A stretch of DNA of 64,000 nt from Pseudonocardia sulfidoxydans NBRC 16205 (GCF_007989085.1 NZ_BJVJ01000004.1:62001-126000), one strand, 5' to 3'. Shown: positions 34,821 to 44,324, counted from the first letter of the stretch. Notes: generated from the sequence alone by a model not told the origin. Numbers and translations: made by a program.

Positions 34821-34866
34821 CAATATAGGATCCAGTATTGACGATGTAGTATCCCGCAATTAGGGT
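34821..34866 (+). promoter_or_regulatory. Liv-operon promoter overlapped by GGATCC palindrome (site C)
   Basis: -35 TTGACG (34838-34843) and -10 TAGGGT (34861-34866) are exactly 17 bp apart. The 20-bp near-palindrome CAATATAGGATCCAGTATTG (34821-34840; CAATANNGGATCCNNTATTG symmetry) overlaps the first bases of the -35. This leaves a leader of about 95 nt before the binding-protein gene. Confidence 0.75.
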
Positions 34867-34968
34867 CCTCCCCACCGTCAGGAAGTGCCCAGGTCGGCCG
34901 CTGCGCAGAGCACCTCACTTCGATCGCGAGCGAATTCGTCGCTCAGCGAGAAACGGATGTGTCAGGTC

Positions 34969-36240
34969 ATGAGAATGAAGTTGAAGTGCATCGCCGTGGT
35001 GACGTTGGCCGTGGTCGCCGCCGGATGCGGCACAGGCTCCGACGCCTCCTCCGGATCGAGCGGTCCGGTGGGTTCCGAATCGGCTCGGCCGGCGACCGCC
35101 GTCGCCGCCGATCCGTCGAAACCGCCGGTTCTGGTCGGGTTCGAGAACACGATGACCGGCACCTTCGCGTTCCCCGCCTTCGCGGACGGATTCGATGCCG
35201 GCGTCAGGTACGTGAACGAGGAGCTCGGCGGTGTCAACGGGAGCCCGCTGACGTCGACCTTGTGTGCCTCCGACGGCACACCGGACGGCGCCGTCAACTG
35301 TGGCAACCAGTTCGTGCAGAGCAACGTCGTGCTCTCGATCCTCGGCTTCGACTACGGTGCCGACGGCATCCTGCCGGTGCTCGAGGCCGCGGGCGTCGCC
35401 GAGTTCGGGTATCAGGCCATCACACCCGGGATGAACGACGCGGTCGGCCAGGCCTTCTTCGCCTCGCCGTCGACCCAGGAGGCCTACTCCGCCGCCGTCG
35501 TCGCGCAGCAGGGTCTCGGGGTGAAGTCGCTGGCCACGGTGCTGCCCGATCTCCCGCCGATGCACGAGTACTTCGACACGGTCGTCGCGCCCGCCGCGCA
35601 GACGCTGGGCCTCGGCATCCGGGCCTTCTACTACCCGGCGAGCGGACCGGACTGGGCGAGCTTCGCCTCGTCGGTCGTCGCGACGCAGCCGGACGGCGTG
35701 ACCCTCTACGTCGGCGACGCGGACGCGCTGGCCGCCGTCCCGGCCTTCCGGGGCACCGGGTTCACCGGCGTGCTCGACGCGTCGACGTCGACGTCGATCA
35801 TCCCGAAGCTCTCGGCCCAGGACCTCGAGAAGGTCATCTTCGTCAATCCCTTCTTCAACAACCTCTACGCGGACTCGGCGCTGAGCCCCAAGGTGAAGGC
35901 GGACCTGGCCGCGTTCGAGCGGCACATCACGCCCGATCCCGCGACGTACACCTTCGCCCAGGCCGGCTTCTTCGATGCCGTGCAGGCAGCGGACATGCTG
36001 CGCCAGGTCGCTGACCGGACCGGTGCTCCGCTGACCCCCGAGAGCGTCCTGAAGAACATCGGCAGCACGAAGGGCTCGACGTTCTTCCGCGACGGGACCT
36101 ACGACTGCACGGCGCCCAGCTGGCCCGCCACGACGTCCTGCACCAGCGGGTTCAACTACGCCGAGGTGGGAGAGGGCAAGAAGCTCACGCCGCTGGCGAA
36201 CTCCCCGATCAACGTCTCGGCGGTCAAGCCCGTCAACTGA
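34969..36240 (+). CDS. Branched-chain-amino-acid-type ABC transporter substrate-binding lipoprotein
   Basis: A 423-residue exported binding protein: signal peptide with lipobox VVAAG-C (Cys20), a Ser/Gly-rich linker and a two-lobed Leu/Ile/Val-binding-type domain (KPPVLVGFENTMTGTFAFPAFADGFDAGVRYVNEELGG is its usual opening). Four cysteines later in the chain may form disulfides. It delivers substrate to the Liv-type transporter encoded next. Its neighbours are catabolic oxidoreductases, so the ligand is more likely an aromatic, cyclic or carboxylic compound than an amino acid. Confidence 0.88.
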   Translation: MRMKLKCIAVVTLAVVAAGCGTGSDASSGSSGPVGSESARPATAVAADPSKPPVLVGFENTMTGTFAFPAFADGFDAGVRYVNEELGGVNGSPLTSTLCASDGTPDGAVNCGNQFVQSNVVLSILGFDYGADGILPVLEAAGVAEFGYQAITPGMNDAVGQAFFASPSTQEAYSAAVVAQQGLGVKSLATVLPDLPPMHEYFDTVVAPAAQTLGLGIRAFYYPASGPDWASFASSVVATQPDGVTLYVGDADALAAVPAFRGTGFTGVLDASTSTSIIPKLSAQDLEKVIFVNPFFNNLYADSALSPKVKADLAAFERHITPDPATYTFAQAGFFDAVQAADMLRQVADRTGAPLTPESVLKNIGSTKGSTFFRDGTYDCTAPSWPATTSCTSGFNYAEVGEGKKLTPLANSPINVSAVKPVN

Positions 36241-36254
36241 CGGAGCGAGGAAAC

Positions 36255-39071
36255 ATGACCCCCTATCTGCTGTTCCTCTTCCTCGGGCTGAGTCTCGGCG
36301 CGGTGTACGCGTCGATCGCACTGAGCATCACGCTGACGTACCAGGGCTCAGGGGTGATCAACTTTGCCGCGGGCGCCATGGCGACCGTCCCGCTGTACGT
36401 CTTCGACGACCTGCGCAACGGCGTGTTCAGCCTTCCCCTCCCGGGCGTGCCCTCCGTCGAGGTCGGGGAGCAGCCGGTGTGGCTGGCCGTCCTGCTGGGC
36501 ATCGTGGTCGCCGCCGTGCTGGGTCTCCTGGTCGAGCTGCTGATCTCGCGCCCGCTCCGCCGGGCGCCGGTCCTGGCGAAGGTGGTGGCGGCCGTCGGCG
36601 TCATGCTGACGATCCAGGCCGCGGTCGCCCTCAAGTTCGGGAGCGACGCACGGTCGATGACGGCGGTGCTGCCCACCGGCTCCGTGTCCGTCGGCGGAAT
36701 CCAGGTGCCGACCGACCGGCTCTGGTTCGCCGGCATCGTCATCCTCGCCGGGGCGGGGCTCGCGATCTGGCTCCGCCGGTCGCGGGTCGGGCTGGCGGTC
36801 CAGGCCGCGGCCGAGAACCAGCGGGCGGCGGAGTTCGCCCGGCTGTCCCCGAACGTGCTCGGCATCGTCACGTGGGTCGTGTCGTCGGTCTTCGTGGCGC
36901 TCACGATGATGCTGGCCGGGCCGGCGATCGGCGTGCTGACCCCGGGCAACATGACCCTGCTCGTGGTGCCCGCCCTGGCCGCGGCGCTGATCGGCCGGAT
37001 GAGCTCGCTGTGGGCGGCGCTCGCGGGCGGCCTCGGCATGGGCGTCCTGGTGGCCGAGCTGCAGTTCCTCTCCCAGACGAAGACCTGGTGGCCGGACTGG
37101 GCCAAGCAGGGGCTGACCGACGCGGTGCCGTTCCTCGTGATCGTGGTCGTGCTGTTCGTCGTCGGCCGGTCGATCCCCGTGCGCGGGGACGATGAGCAGC
37201 TGAAGCTGCCGGCGGTCCGGCTGCCGAGGAACCGCCCGGTGGTGATCGCGGCCCTCGTGCTCGGCGGGGTCGCGCTCGTGACCCTGACGGACGGCAGCTA
37301 CCGGTTCGGCGTGATCAACAGCCTGGCGCTCTCGCTGATCGCCCTGTCGCTCGTCGTGCTCACGGGGATGGTCGGGCAGATCTCGCTCGCCCAGGCGGGG
37401 CTGGCCGGCGCGGCAGGGCTGGTGGTGTCCAAGCTCGGCACCGCCCTCCCGTTCCCGCTGCCGATGATCATCGGTGCGCTGGTTGCGACCGTGATCGGCG
37501 TGCTGATCGGGCTTCCCGCACTGCGGATCCGGGGCGCGCAGCTGGCCGTGGTCACGCTCGCCGCCGCCGTCGTCGTCCAGCAGTTCGTCCTGGGCAACCG
37601 CCTGTTCGTGTCGACCGAGAACTCGATCCCGGATCCGGAGCTGTTCGGGCTGGACCTGGGAGTGCGGGAGGGCACCACCATCGCCCGGGTGCCGTTCGGC
37701 CTGCTGGTGCTGGTCGTCGTCGCGATCGCGTTCGTCCTGGTCTGCAACGTGATGCGCAGCGGGACGGGCCGCAGGATGCTGGCTGTCCGCTCCAACGAGC
37801 GTGCGGCGGCATCGGTCGGCATCAACGTCTCCGGGGTGAAGCTGACGGCGTTCGCGCTGGCGTCGTTCCTGGCCGGACTGGGCGGCTCGCTCATCGGCTA
37901 CAGCCGGGGCGTGCTCTCCGTGGAGTCCTTCGGCGTGCTCGTGGGACTGTCGATCCTGGCGATCGCCTACATCGGCGGCATCGCGAGCGCGAGCGGCGCG
38001 TTCGTCGCGGGGGCGATGGGCGCGGTGGGCATCGTGTTCGTCATCCTGGACCGGAACCTGGACCTCGGGCCGTACTACTCGGTGATCACCGGGGCCGGCC
38101 TGATCCTGGCGGTCCTGTTCAACCCGCTCGGCGTCGCCGGTGGGATGCGGGTCGAGTACGACAAGCTCCGGGCGCGGCTGCGCCGCAAGGCGGGCCCCGA
38201 CGAGACACCGGACGCCGAGCCTGCGCGGACGGATCCGGTCCTGCGCCGGCCCACCTCCCGGACGATCGGCGAGGTCTGCCTGCGCGCGTCCGACATCCGT
38301 GTGACCTATGGCGGGGTCACGGCCGTGGACGGCGTCGACATCGAGGTCCGGGCCGGCGAGATCGTCGGACTGATCGGCCCGAACGGCGCCGGCAAGACCA
38401 GCTTCATCGACGCGATCTCGGGATTCACCCCGGCCACGGGCACGGTGGAGCTCGGGGGCCGGGACGTCAGCGCGCTGCCGGCCTACCGCCGAGCCCGGCT
38501 GGGGCTGGTCCGCACCTGGCAGTCCATGGAGCTGTTCGACGATCTCTCGGTGCTCGGGAACGTCCGCGTCGCCGACGATGTCAGGGACCGGTCGTTCGCC
38601 TTCGCCCGTGACCTGTTCCGCCCGTCCCGGACGCCCTCCGGGACGGTCGGCGACGCGATGACGCTGCTCTCGCTGACCGCCTCGGGCGACGGCCGCCCGG
38701 AGGAGCTCCCGCTGGGTCGGCAGAAGGTGCTGGGCGTGGCCCGCGCGCTCGCGCTGGAACCCCAGGTCCTGCTGCTCGACGAGCCCGCCGCGGGCCTGGA
38801 CACGCCCGAGAGCATCGAGTTCGGCAACGACCTGCACCAGATCGCGGCCACGGGCGTGGGGTGCCTGCTCGTGGACCACGACATGCACCTGGTGTTCGGC
38901 GTGTGCGACCGGGTGTACGTGATCGAGTTCGGCAGGCCGATCGCGGTCGGCACGCCGGAGGAGATCAGGCGGAACCCGCAGGTGCTCGCCGCCTACCTGG
39001 GCGGCGAACACCTCGAGGCGGTCGGGGCGGACGCCCTGGCCCAGGAGCCGACCACGATCGGGGGAGCGTGA
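36255..39071 (+). CDS. LivH-LivM-LivG fusion: two permeases and an ATPase in one chain
   Basis: A 938-residue protein holding three usual subunits. Residues 1-305 are a LivH-type permease, about 320-640 a LivM-type permease (LSLVVLTGMVGQISLAQAGLAGAAG; VRSNERAAASVGI coupling segment), and about 670-925 an ATPase with Walker A GPNGAGKT (708-715), Walker B VLLLDEPAAGLD and an unusual signature LPLGRQKV in place of LSGGQ. LivM-LivG fusions are known; the triple fusion is rarer. It would pair with the separate LivF to make a two-chain transporter core. Confidence 0.93.
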   Translation: MTPYLLFLFLGLSLGAVYASIALSITLTYQGSGVINFAAGAMATVPLYVFDDLRNGVFSLPLPGVPSVEVGEQPVWLAVLLGIVVAAVLGLLVELLISRPLRRAPVLAKVVAAVGVMLTIQAAVALKFGSDARSMTAVLPTGSVSVGGIQVPTDRLWFAGIVILAGAGLAIWLRRSRVGLAVQAAAENQRAAEFARLSPNVLGIVTWVVSSVFVALTMMLAGPAIGVLTPGNMTLLVVPALAAALIGRMSSLWAALAGGLGMGVLVAELQFLSQTKTWWPDWAKQGLTDAVPFLVIVVVLFVVGRSIPVRGDDEQLKLPAVRLPRNRPVVIAALVLGGVALVTLTDGSYRFGVINSLALSLIALSLVVLTGMVGQISLAQAGLAGAAGLVVSKLGTALPFPLPMIIGALVATVIGVLIGLPALRIRGAQLAVVTLAAAVVVQQFVLGNRLFVSTENSIPDPELFGLDLGVREGTTIARVPFGLLVLVVVAIAFVLVCNVMRSGTGRRMLAVRSNERAAASVGINVSGVKLTAFALASFLAGLGGSLIGYSRGVLSVESFGVLVGLSILAIAYIGGIASASGAFVAGAMGAVGIVFVILDRNLDLGPYYSVITGAGLILAVLFNPLGVAGGMRVEYDKLRARLRRKAGPDETPDAEPARTDPVLRRPTSRTIGEVCLRASDIRVTYGGVTAVDGVDIEVRAGEIVGLIGPNGAGKTSFIDAISGFTPATGTVELGGRDVSALPAYRRARLGLVRTWQSMELFDDLSVLGNVRVADDVRDRSFAFARDLFRPSRTPSGTVGDAMTLLSLTASGDGRPEELPLGRQKVLGVARALALEPQVLLLDEPAAGLDTPESIEFGNDLHQIAATGVGCLLVDHDMHLVFGVCDRVYVIEFGRPIAVGTPEEIRRNPQVLAAYLGGEHLEAVGADALAQEPTTIGGA

Positions 39072-39072
39072 G

Positions 39073-39822
39073 ATGACCACCGTGATCGAGGCGCGGGACC
39101 TGCACTGCGGCTACGGCACGCTGCCGGTCGTGCGGGGACTGGACCTGACCGTGGGCGCCGGCGAGGTCGTGTGCCTGCTCGGCGCGAACGGCGCCGGGAA
39201 GACCACGACCCTGCTCACCATCGCCGGCGCGCTCCCGCAGCTCGGTGGCGACCTGCAGGTGCTGGGCAGCCCGGTGACGAAGGCGCGGCCCTACGCGATC
39301 GCCCGCCGGGGGCTGAGCATGGTGCCCGAGGGCCGTGGCCTGTTCTACAAGCTCACCGTGGCCGAGAACCTCCGCCTGCGCCGGCACCGGAGGTCGACGG
39401 TCACGATGGCGGAGGTGTTCGAGCAGTTCCCCGCGCTGCCCGCCCTGGCGGACCGCCGCACCGGGCTGCTGTCCGGGGGAGAACAGCAGAGGGTCGCGCT
39501 GGCCGGCGCGCTCATCGCCAGTCCGACGGTGATGCTGCTCGACGAGATGTGCCTGGGCCTCGCGCCGATCATCGTGGAGAAGCTGCTGCCGATGGTCCGG
39601 CGCATCGCCGAGGAGCACGCGATGGGCGTCCTGCTCGTCGAGCAGCACGTGCTCGCCGCGCTGACGGTCGCCGACCGGGGCTACGTCCTGGCCCACGGCC
39701 GGGTCGTCGCCGAGGGCTCGGCGGCCGAGCTGCGCCGCGACGCCGAGAAGCTCGAGGCCGGCTACCTCGGCGAGGACATCGCCGCCGCGCCGGTTCCCCT
39801 CGCGAACGGAGGACAGAGATGA
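39073..39822 (+). CDS. LivF-type ABC transporter ATP-binding protein
   Basis: A 249-residue ATPase with Walker A GANGAGKT (37-44), the LivF hallmark SMVPEGRGLFYKLTVAENL, signature [16 protein letters not shown] and Walker B VMLLDEMCLGLAP. It starts 1 nt after the fusion gene. It is the second ATPase of the Liv-type importer, and its own canonical signature complements the degenerate one of the fused ATPase. Its stop overlaps the start of the flavin-oxidoreductase gene. Confidence 0.92.
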   Translation: MTTVIEARDLHCGYGTLPVVRGLDLTVGAGEVVCLLGANGAGKTTTLLTIAGALPQLGGDLQVLGSPVTKARPYAIARRGLSMVPEGRGLFYKLTVAENLRLRRHRRSTVTMAEVFEQFPALPALADRRTGLLSGGEQQRVALAGALIASPTVMLLDEMCLGLAPIIVEKLLPMVRRIAEEHAMGVLLVEQHVLAALTVADRGYVLAHGRVVAEGSAAELRRDAEKLEAGYLGEDIAAAPVPLANGGQR

Positions 39823-40736
39823 AGATCGGGATCCAGAGCTACGTCACGGCCACCAGCATCGACCCGGCGACGCTGGGCCGGGCGATCGAGGACGCGGGGT
39901 TCGACTCCTACTGGGCGCCGGACCACGCCGCGATCCCCGTGACGCCCGCGAGCCCGCTGCCGTTGCCGGGCGGGAAGTTCCCGGACATCTACGGGCAGAT
40001 GGTCGATCCGTTCGTCTCGCTGAGCGTGATGGCGACCGCGACGACCGACCTGCGGCTCGTGACCGGTGTGTGCCTCGTGCCGGAGCGGCACCCGCTGATG
40101 CTGGCGAAGCTCGTCAGCAGCCTGGACCTCTTCTCCGGTGGCCGGGTGATCTTCGGCGCGGGCACCGGGTACGTCCCCGAGCTCACCGAGGTGTTCACGC
40201 CGCACCACGCCACGCCGTGGAAGCTCACGATCGAGTCCCTCGAGGCGATGAAGGTGCTGTGGGCCGACGGCCGCGGCGGCTTCGCGGGCGAGCTCGTGAC
40301 GTTCCCGGAGGTCGTTCTCGACCCGATGCCCGTGCAGCGTCCGCACCCACCGATCGTGCTGGGTGCACGGCCCACGCCCGTGGCGGCCAGGCGGGTCGCC
40401 ACCGTCGCCGACGGGATCTACCTGACGGTGGTCACGCCGGAGGAGGTCGCTGCGGCGCGCGCGGCGGTCACGGCCGAGTGCGAGAGGATCGGGCGCGATC
40501 CGGCGGAGATCGAGATCTCGGTCAGCGTGCACGACCCGAGCCCGCAGGTGCAGCGTGCCTTCGCGGACGCCGGCGCGAACCGGCTGGTCGTGATGCTGCA
40601 CAACCACGACGGCAAACCGCTGCCGATGGAGGACTGGATGGTGCGCCAGACGGAGAACATCCTGGCCCCGGCGCCCACGCCGGAGGAGACGCTCCGCTCG
40701 CTGGAGATGGTCCGCGAGCTGGCGGGCCTGACGTGA
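39819..40736 (+). CDS. LLM-class flavin- or F420-dependent oxidoreductase
   Basis: A 305-residue luciferase-like TIM-barrel protein (MKIGIQSYVTATSIDPATLGRAIEDAGFDSYWAPDH; LDLFSGGRVIFGAGTGY; FPEVVLDPMPVQRPHPPIVLGA). The proteins of this group use F420 or FMN to oxidise alcohols, reduce double bonds or monooxygenate. GGAGGACAG precedes the ATG, which overlaps the livF stop (ATGA). Being inside the uptake operon it probably acts on the imported compound. Confidence 0.88.
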   Translation: MKIGIQSYVTATSIDPATLGRAIEDAGFDSYWAPDHAAIPVTPASPLPLPGGKFPDIYGQMVDPFVSLSVMATATTDLRLVTGVCLVPERHPLMLAKLVSSLDLFSGGRVIFGAGTGYVPELTEVFTPHHATPWKLTIESLEAMKVLWADGRGGFAGELVTFPEVVLDPMPVQRPHPPIVLGARPTPVAARRVATVADGIYLTVVTPEEVAAARAAVTAECERIGRDPAEIEISVSVHDPSPQVQRAFADAGANRLVVMLHNHDGKPLPMEDWMVRQTENILAPAPTPEETLRSLEMVRELAGLT

Positions 40737-41995
40737 CCGACCTCGACGACACGCCGGCCGCGGGCGTGCGCGGCCGGCCGGCGGCGGAGCTGCAGGGACT
40801 CGAGGACGCGATCGTCGAGCGGGTGCGCGAGTGTGTCGCGGCGGACGACTTCGCGGAGCGGGCGCGGGTGGCCGACCGCGACGGTGTGCTGGCGCGCGAG
40901 AACCTGCGGCTGATGCAGGAGCTCGGGGTGACGGGCATGCCGATCGATCCCGTCTTCGGGTCCGCGGGTGCCTCGCTCTCCGCCGCCGTGCGGGTCATGG
41001 AGGAGCTGTCCTACCGGGACGCCTCGACGGCCCTGGCGATCAACATGCACTGGGGCGGCGCGCGCGGCCTGGCGCAGATGCCGTCCTTCCCGCGGCGGGA
41101 CGAGGCGTGCGCCGCGATCGCGCGCCACGAGGCCACGATCTGCGGGGGCTTCTCGATCTCGTCCGACGCGCTCGACTCCCGCAGGTCCGGTGTGGTCTGC
41201 CGTGACGAGGGAGACGCGTACGTGTTCAACGGCCGCAGCGGCTACGCCTCGATGAGCGAGGCGGCAGGGTACGCGATGCTCGGCGGCGTCCTCGACGGCA
41301 GCGACCCGGAGGACCCGACGTACGTCCTGACCGTGGGCCGGATGGGCGAACCCGGGCTGCTCGACCACCGCAACTGGGACGCGATGGGCATGCGCGCCAC
41401 GGGAAGCAGCGACATCGAGTGCCGGGGCCTGGTGATCGCCAAGGACGACTGCCTCGTCGGCCGGATGCGGACCTTCCAGTTCCGGCGGCCGATCGACACC
41501 GTCTACAACACCTTCGGGATCGGGGCGATCTGGGTCGGCCTGTCGCGGGCGGCGTTCGACTTCACGATCGACCACGCCCGGCGCCGGTACGGGTACATGG
41601 CCAGCAGCTCGCTGGACTCCGTCGAGCCGTCCTACCGCGCGGACGAACCCTGGGCGCAGGCTGCGATCGGCAACATGGACCACTGGCTGGGCACGGGCCG
41701 GGCGCTGTTGCGGGACATGGTCGAGCGGCTCGACGACTACCAGGACGATGCGCTGATGGGCCGCGACCAGGTCAGGACGCTGTACCACCTCCGCCGCATG
41801 GCCGAGGAGGTCGCCATGGGCGCGATGAAGACCTGTGGCGCGCACGGATACGTGAAGTCCCGCACGTTGGAACGCATCTTCCGGGACCTGATCGGCGGCG
41901 TCGTCATGGCATGGAAGACCGACGACCTCCGGCACAAACTCGGGATCGGCGCGCTGGGGCGTCCGATCATGATCAGTGGGCCGGGCGGTACGTAG
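40733..41995 (+). CDS. Acyl-CoA dehydrogenase
   Basis: A 420-residue ACAD-family enzyme, with NWDAMGMRATGSSDIECRGLVI in the beta domain and a C-terminal helical domain ending KTCGAHGYVKSRTLERIFRDLIGG. Family segments are clear, but the glycine-rich loop reads ATICGGFSISSDALDSRRSGV and is diverged, so it may be one of the ACAD-like enzymes with altered chemistry. The GTG overlaps the preceding stop (GTGA). It follows the flavin oxidoreductase in the uptake operon. Confidence 0.87.
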   Translation: MTDLDDTPAAGVRGRPAAELQGLEDAIVERVRECVAADDFAERARVADRDGVLARENLRLMQELGVTGMPIDPVFGSAGASLSAAVRVMEELSYRDASTALAINMHWGGARGLAQMPSFPRRDEACAAIARHEATICGGFSISSDALDSRRSGVVCRDEGDAYVFNGRSGYASMSEAAGYAMLGGVLDGSDPEDPTYVLTVGRMGEPGLLDHRNWDAMGMRATGSSDIECRGLVIAKDDCLVGRMRTFQFRRPIDTVYNTFGIGAIWVGLSRAAFDFTIDHARRRYGYMASSSLDSVEPSYRADEPWAQAAIGNMDHWLGTGRALLRDMVERLDDYQDDALMGRDQVRTLYHLRRMAEEVAMGAMKTCGAHGYVKSRTLERIFRDLIGGVVMAWKTDDLRHKLGIGALGRPIMISGPGGT

Positions 41996-42070
41996 GCCCG
42001 AAAGAAGCGAACAACGGTGTCCGGTATGGACCCGTCACTTCCTGAAATCGACGCTGGTGAGGACAGAACA

Positions 42071-42487
42071 ATGGAATCGGCGGGCGGCCTGACCAGGCCC
42101 GTACCACAGGTATCGGCACTTACCCGACCATTCTGGGAGGGATGTCGCCGCGGGGTGCTACTCGTCCAGCGATGCTGTTCCTGTTCGGGACACGTCTTCG
42201 CCCCTCAGGACTTCTGCCGATCCTGTCAGAGCCCCGACCTGGAATGGGTCGAGTCGTCCGGCGAGGGCGAGCTCGTCACGTACACGACCATCTGGCGCCC
42301 GCAGACACCGGCCTTCGAGGTGCCGTACGTGGTCGCGGTCGTCGCTCTGACGGAGGGCTACGAGATGCTGACGAACCTCGTCGACGCCGAACCCGGCGAG
42401 ATCCGGGTCGGCGCCAAGGTGCAGGTCGTGTTCCGCGACGTGGCTCCCGACGTGACGCTGCCCTGCTTTACGGTGGTGTCCGCATGA
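42071..42487 (+). CDS. DUF35 (zinc-ribbon/OB-fold) acyl-CoA-associated protein
   Basis: A 138-residue protein with the N-terminal helix FWEGCRRGVLLVQRC, a rubredoxin-like zinc ribbon (CCSC...FCRSC) and an OB fold (GEGELVTYTTIW, VPYVVAVVALTEG). DUF35 proteins pair with thiolase-like proteins or MaoC hydratases, e.g. ChsH2 with Ltp2 in steroid side-chain cleavage. The next gene, overlapping by ATGA, encodes such a thiolase-like partner. ATG 42071 has GAGGACAG upstream; a GTG at 42017 is an alternative start. Confidence 0.88.
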   Translation: MESAGGLTRPVPQVSALTRPFWEGCRRGVLLVQRCCSCSGHVFAPQDFCRSCQSPDLEWVESSGEGELVTYTTIWRPQTPAFEVPYVVAVVALTEGYEMLTNLVDAEPGEIRVGAKVQVVFRDVAPDVTLPCFTVVSA

Positions 42488-43614
42488 TCTCCCCGGGCAC
42501 CGCGACGATCGTCGGCGCGTTCAACACGAAGCAGGCCCGGGTCCTCCCCGGCGAGACCTCCTACACCATCACGCTCGCGGCGATCCAGGGCGCACTGGCC
42601 GACGCCGGACTCGGCCTGGGCGACGTCGACGGCCTCAACGTGCTGCCCGGGCCGGACTACCGGCACGGGTCGAACGCGTTCGGCTACGCGCTGGGCATCC
42701 CGACCTTCTGGATCGGCACCGCTGCTCCGGGACCGGCGTCGGTGGCCGAGGCCGCACTCGCCATCGAGTCCGGGATGTGCACGACGGTGGTGATCGCGAG
42801 CGGTCAGGCGCAGGTGCACACGGACAAGGACTCGGTCGCCCCGTGGACCCGGCCCGAGAATGAGTTCGTCGAGTGCTGGGGACTGATGACGCCGGCGGAG
42901 TTCGCGCTGTCCGCCCGCGAGTACATGCACCGGTTCTCGGTGACCCAGGAACAGATCTCCTACGTCGCGAGCGTGATCCGCAACAACGGCCATCGCAACC
43001 CGGAGGCGGTCTACCACGGCCGCGGGCCCTTCACGACCGAGGACATCCTGGCGTCCCGGATGATCGCGGACCCCTACCACCTGCTCGACTGCTGCACGAC
43101 CGGCGAAGGCGGTTCGGCACTCGTCCTCACCAGTGCGGAACGCGCCCGCGACCTGCCGAACCGGAACGTCCGCGTGCTCGGCGGCGCCTGGGACAGCTGG
43201 GGGCCGACCTACACCCACCCGCCCACCTACGACCGGACGGCGATGTGGGGGCGCAAGGCCGCCGACGCGGCATTCGCCCGGGCGGGCCTCGACCGCGCGG
43301 ACATCGACGTCTACGAGCTCTACGACAACTTCTCGTGGGAGATCATCCGGTACTTCGAGGCGCTCCGGTACTGCGGCGTCGGCGAGGGAGCGGACTTCGT
43401 CGCCGGCGGGGCGATCGAGGTGGGCGGCAGGTATCCCGTGGTGACGGACGGCGGCACGATGTCGCATTCGCACACCGGTGAGTCGCAGCGCATCCAACGG
43501 GTGGTGCAGGCGGTGCGGCAGCTGCGCGGAACCAGCGCGGCCAACCAGGTCGCCGACGCCGAGACCGCGATCGTGGCACAGATCGGCGATGTCGTGCTGC
43601 TCGGCGCCGACTAG
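42484..43614 (+). CDS. Thiolase-like protein (Ltp2-type aldolase candidate)
   Basis: A 376-residue thiolase-fold protein of the SCP-x/lipid-transfer group (TYSIT-like start, DIDVYELYDNFSWEIIRYFEALRYC, GGAIEVGGRYPVVTDGG). The segment that should carry the nucleophilic cysteine reads GTAAPGPASVAEAA (79-90), with no Cys, and the late GGGxCxxxH-type motif is replaced by SHSHTGES. It is therefore not a normal thiolase. With the DUF35 partner it most resembles Ltp2-type retro-aldolases. Overlaps the DUF35 gene. Confidence 0.87.
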   Translation: MISPGTATIVGAFNTKQARVLPGETSYTITLAAIQGALADAGLGLGDVDGLNVLPGPDYRHGSNAFGYALGIPTFWIGTAAPGPASVAEAALAIESGMCTTVVIASGQAQVHTDKDSVAPWTRPENEFVECWGLMTPAEFALSAREYMHRFSVTQEQISYVASVIRNNGHRNPEAVYHGRGPFTTEDILASRMIADPYHLLDCCTTGEGGSALVLTSAERARDLPNRNVRVLGGAWDSWGPTYTHPPTYDRTAMWGRKAADAAFARAGLDRADIDVYELYDNFSWEIIRYFEALRYCGVGEGADFVAGGAIEVGGRYPVVTDGGTMSHSHTGESQRIQRVVQAVRQLRGTSAANQVADAETAIVAQIGDVVLLGAD

Positions 43615-43627
43615 CGAGCCCACCCCT

Positions 43628-43675
43628 TGATCACCGTCCCGGATCTCTCGGCGCCTTGGTCCGGAACGGTGATCA
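43628..43675. terminator. Hairpin between thiolase-like gene and GMC remnant
   Basis: Arms TGATCACCGTCCCGGA (43628-43643) and TCCGGAACGGTGATCA (43660-43675), 16 bp with one G-U/A-C type mismatch and a 16-nt loop. It ends the Liv operon and the convergent remnant. Confidence 0.75.
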
Positions 43676-43682
43676 CGTCCGG

Positions 43683-44210
43683 CTAGGACTCCTGGCGGAT
43701 CAGGTCCGCGGCGCGCCAGGCCGGCGCCATCGTGGGCGCCGTGGTGTTGCCGGCAGGCTGGTCGGCGAACACCGGGGCGTCGACGATCCGGAGACCCTCG
43801 ACGCCCCGGACCCGGAGACGGTCGTCGACGACGTCGTCGGGGTCCGGGCCCATGGCCGCCGACCCGATCGCGTGGTGGACGCCGAGCGGGCTGTCCTGCG
43901 CCGGCCTGACGACCTGCTCGGCCGTCGAGATCGACAGTCCCGGCTGGTCCCCGCTCTCGACCAGCTCCGCGAGCGGGTTCCGGGTGACCATCTCGCGTCC
44001 CCAGCCGAGGATCCGCGCAGTGGCGGCCTGGTCCTCGCCGGTCTCGACGTACCGCGGCCGGATCACCGGCGGGTCCTCCGGCGACGGGCCGCCGAGGTGG
44101 ATCGAGCTCTGCGTCGTCGGGCGGATCGGGTACCCGACGAGGTGGCGCCGGAGTACCCCCGCGAGCGTCATCCGGTCCGCGGCGGTGTGGGACACGAATG
44201 ACAAGCGCGC
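43683..44210 (-). pseudogene. GMC oxidoreductase C-terminal fragment
   Basis: Only the last quarter of a glucose-methanol-choline-type flavoenzyme is left: GYPIRPTTQSSIHLGGPSPEDPPVIRPRY, then GVHHAIGSAAMGPDPDDVVDDRLRVRGVEGLRIVDAPVFADQPAGNTTAPTMA. The conserved GTCRMG is altered to GSAAMG, and the FAD-binding N-terminus is absent upstream, where the sequence turns into unrelated DNA before the GntR gene. Confidence 0.75.
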
Positions 44211-44324
44211 CGCCACAAGCACACCTACGGCACCACGAGCGAACCGTTCGGTGCGGTCGCCGTCGCGCAGCACCGGTGGGCCGCGCTCGGCCCCCTCGCC
44301 GAGATGCGCGAACCGCTCAAGCGA

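Noticed and set aside
36348..39080. 910-codon minus-strand frame opposite the Liv fusion
   Set aside because: Antisense shadow of a clear transporter gene; composition is His/Arg/Asp/Gln-rich noise.
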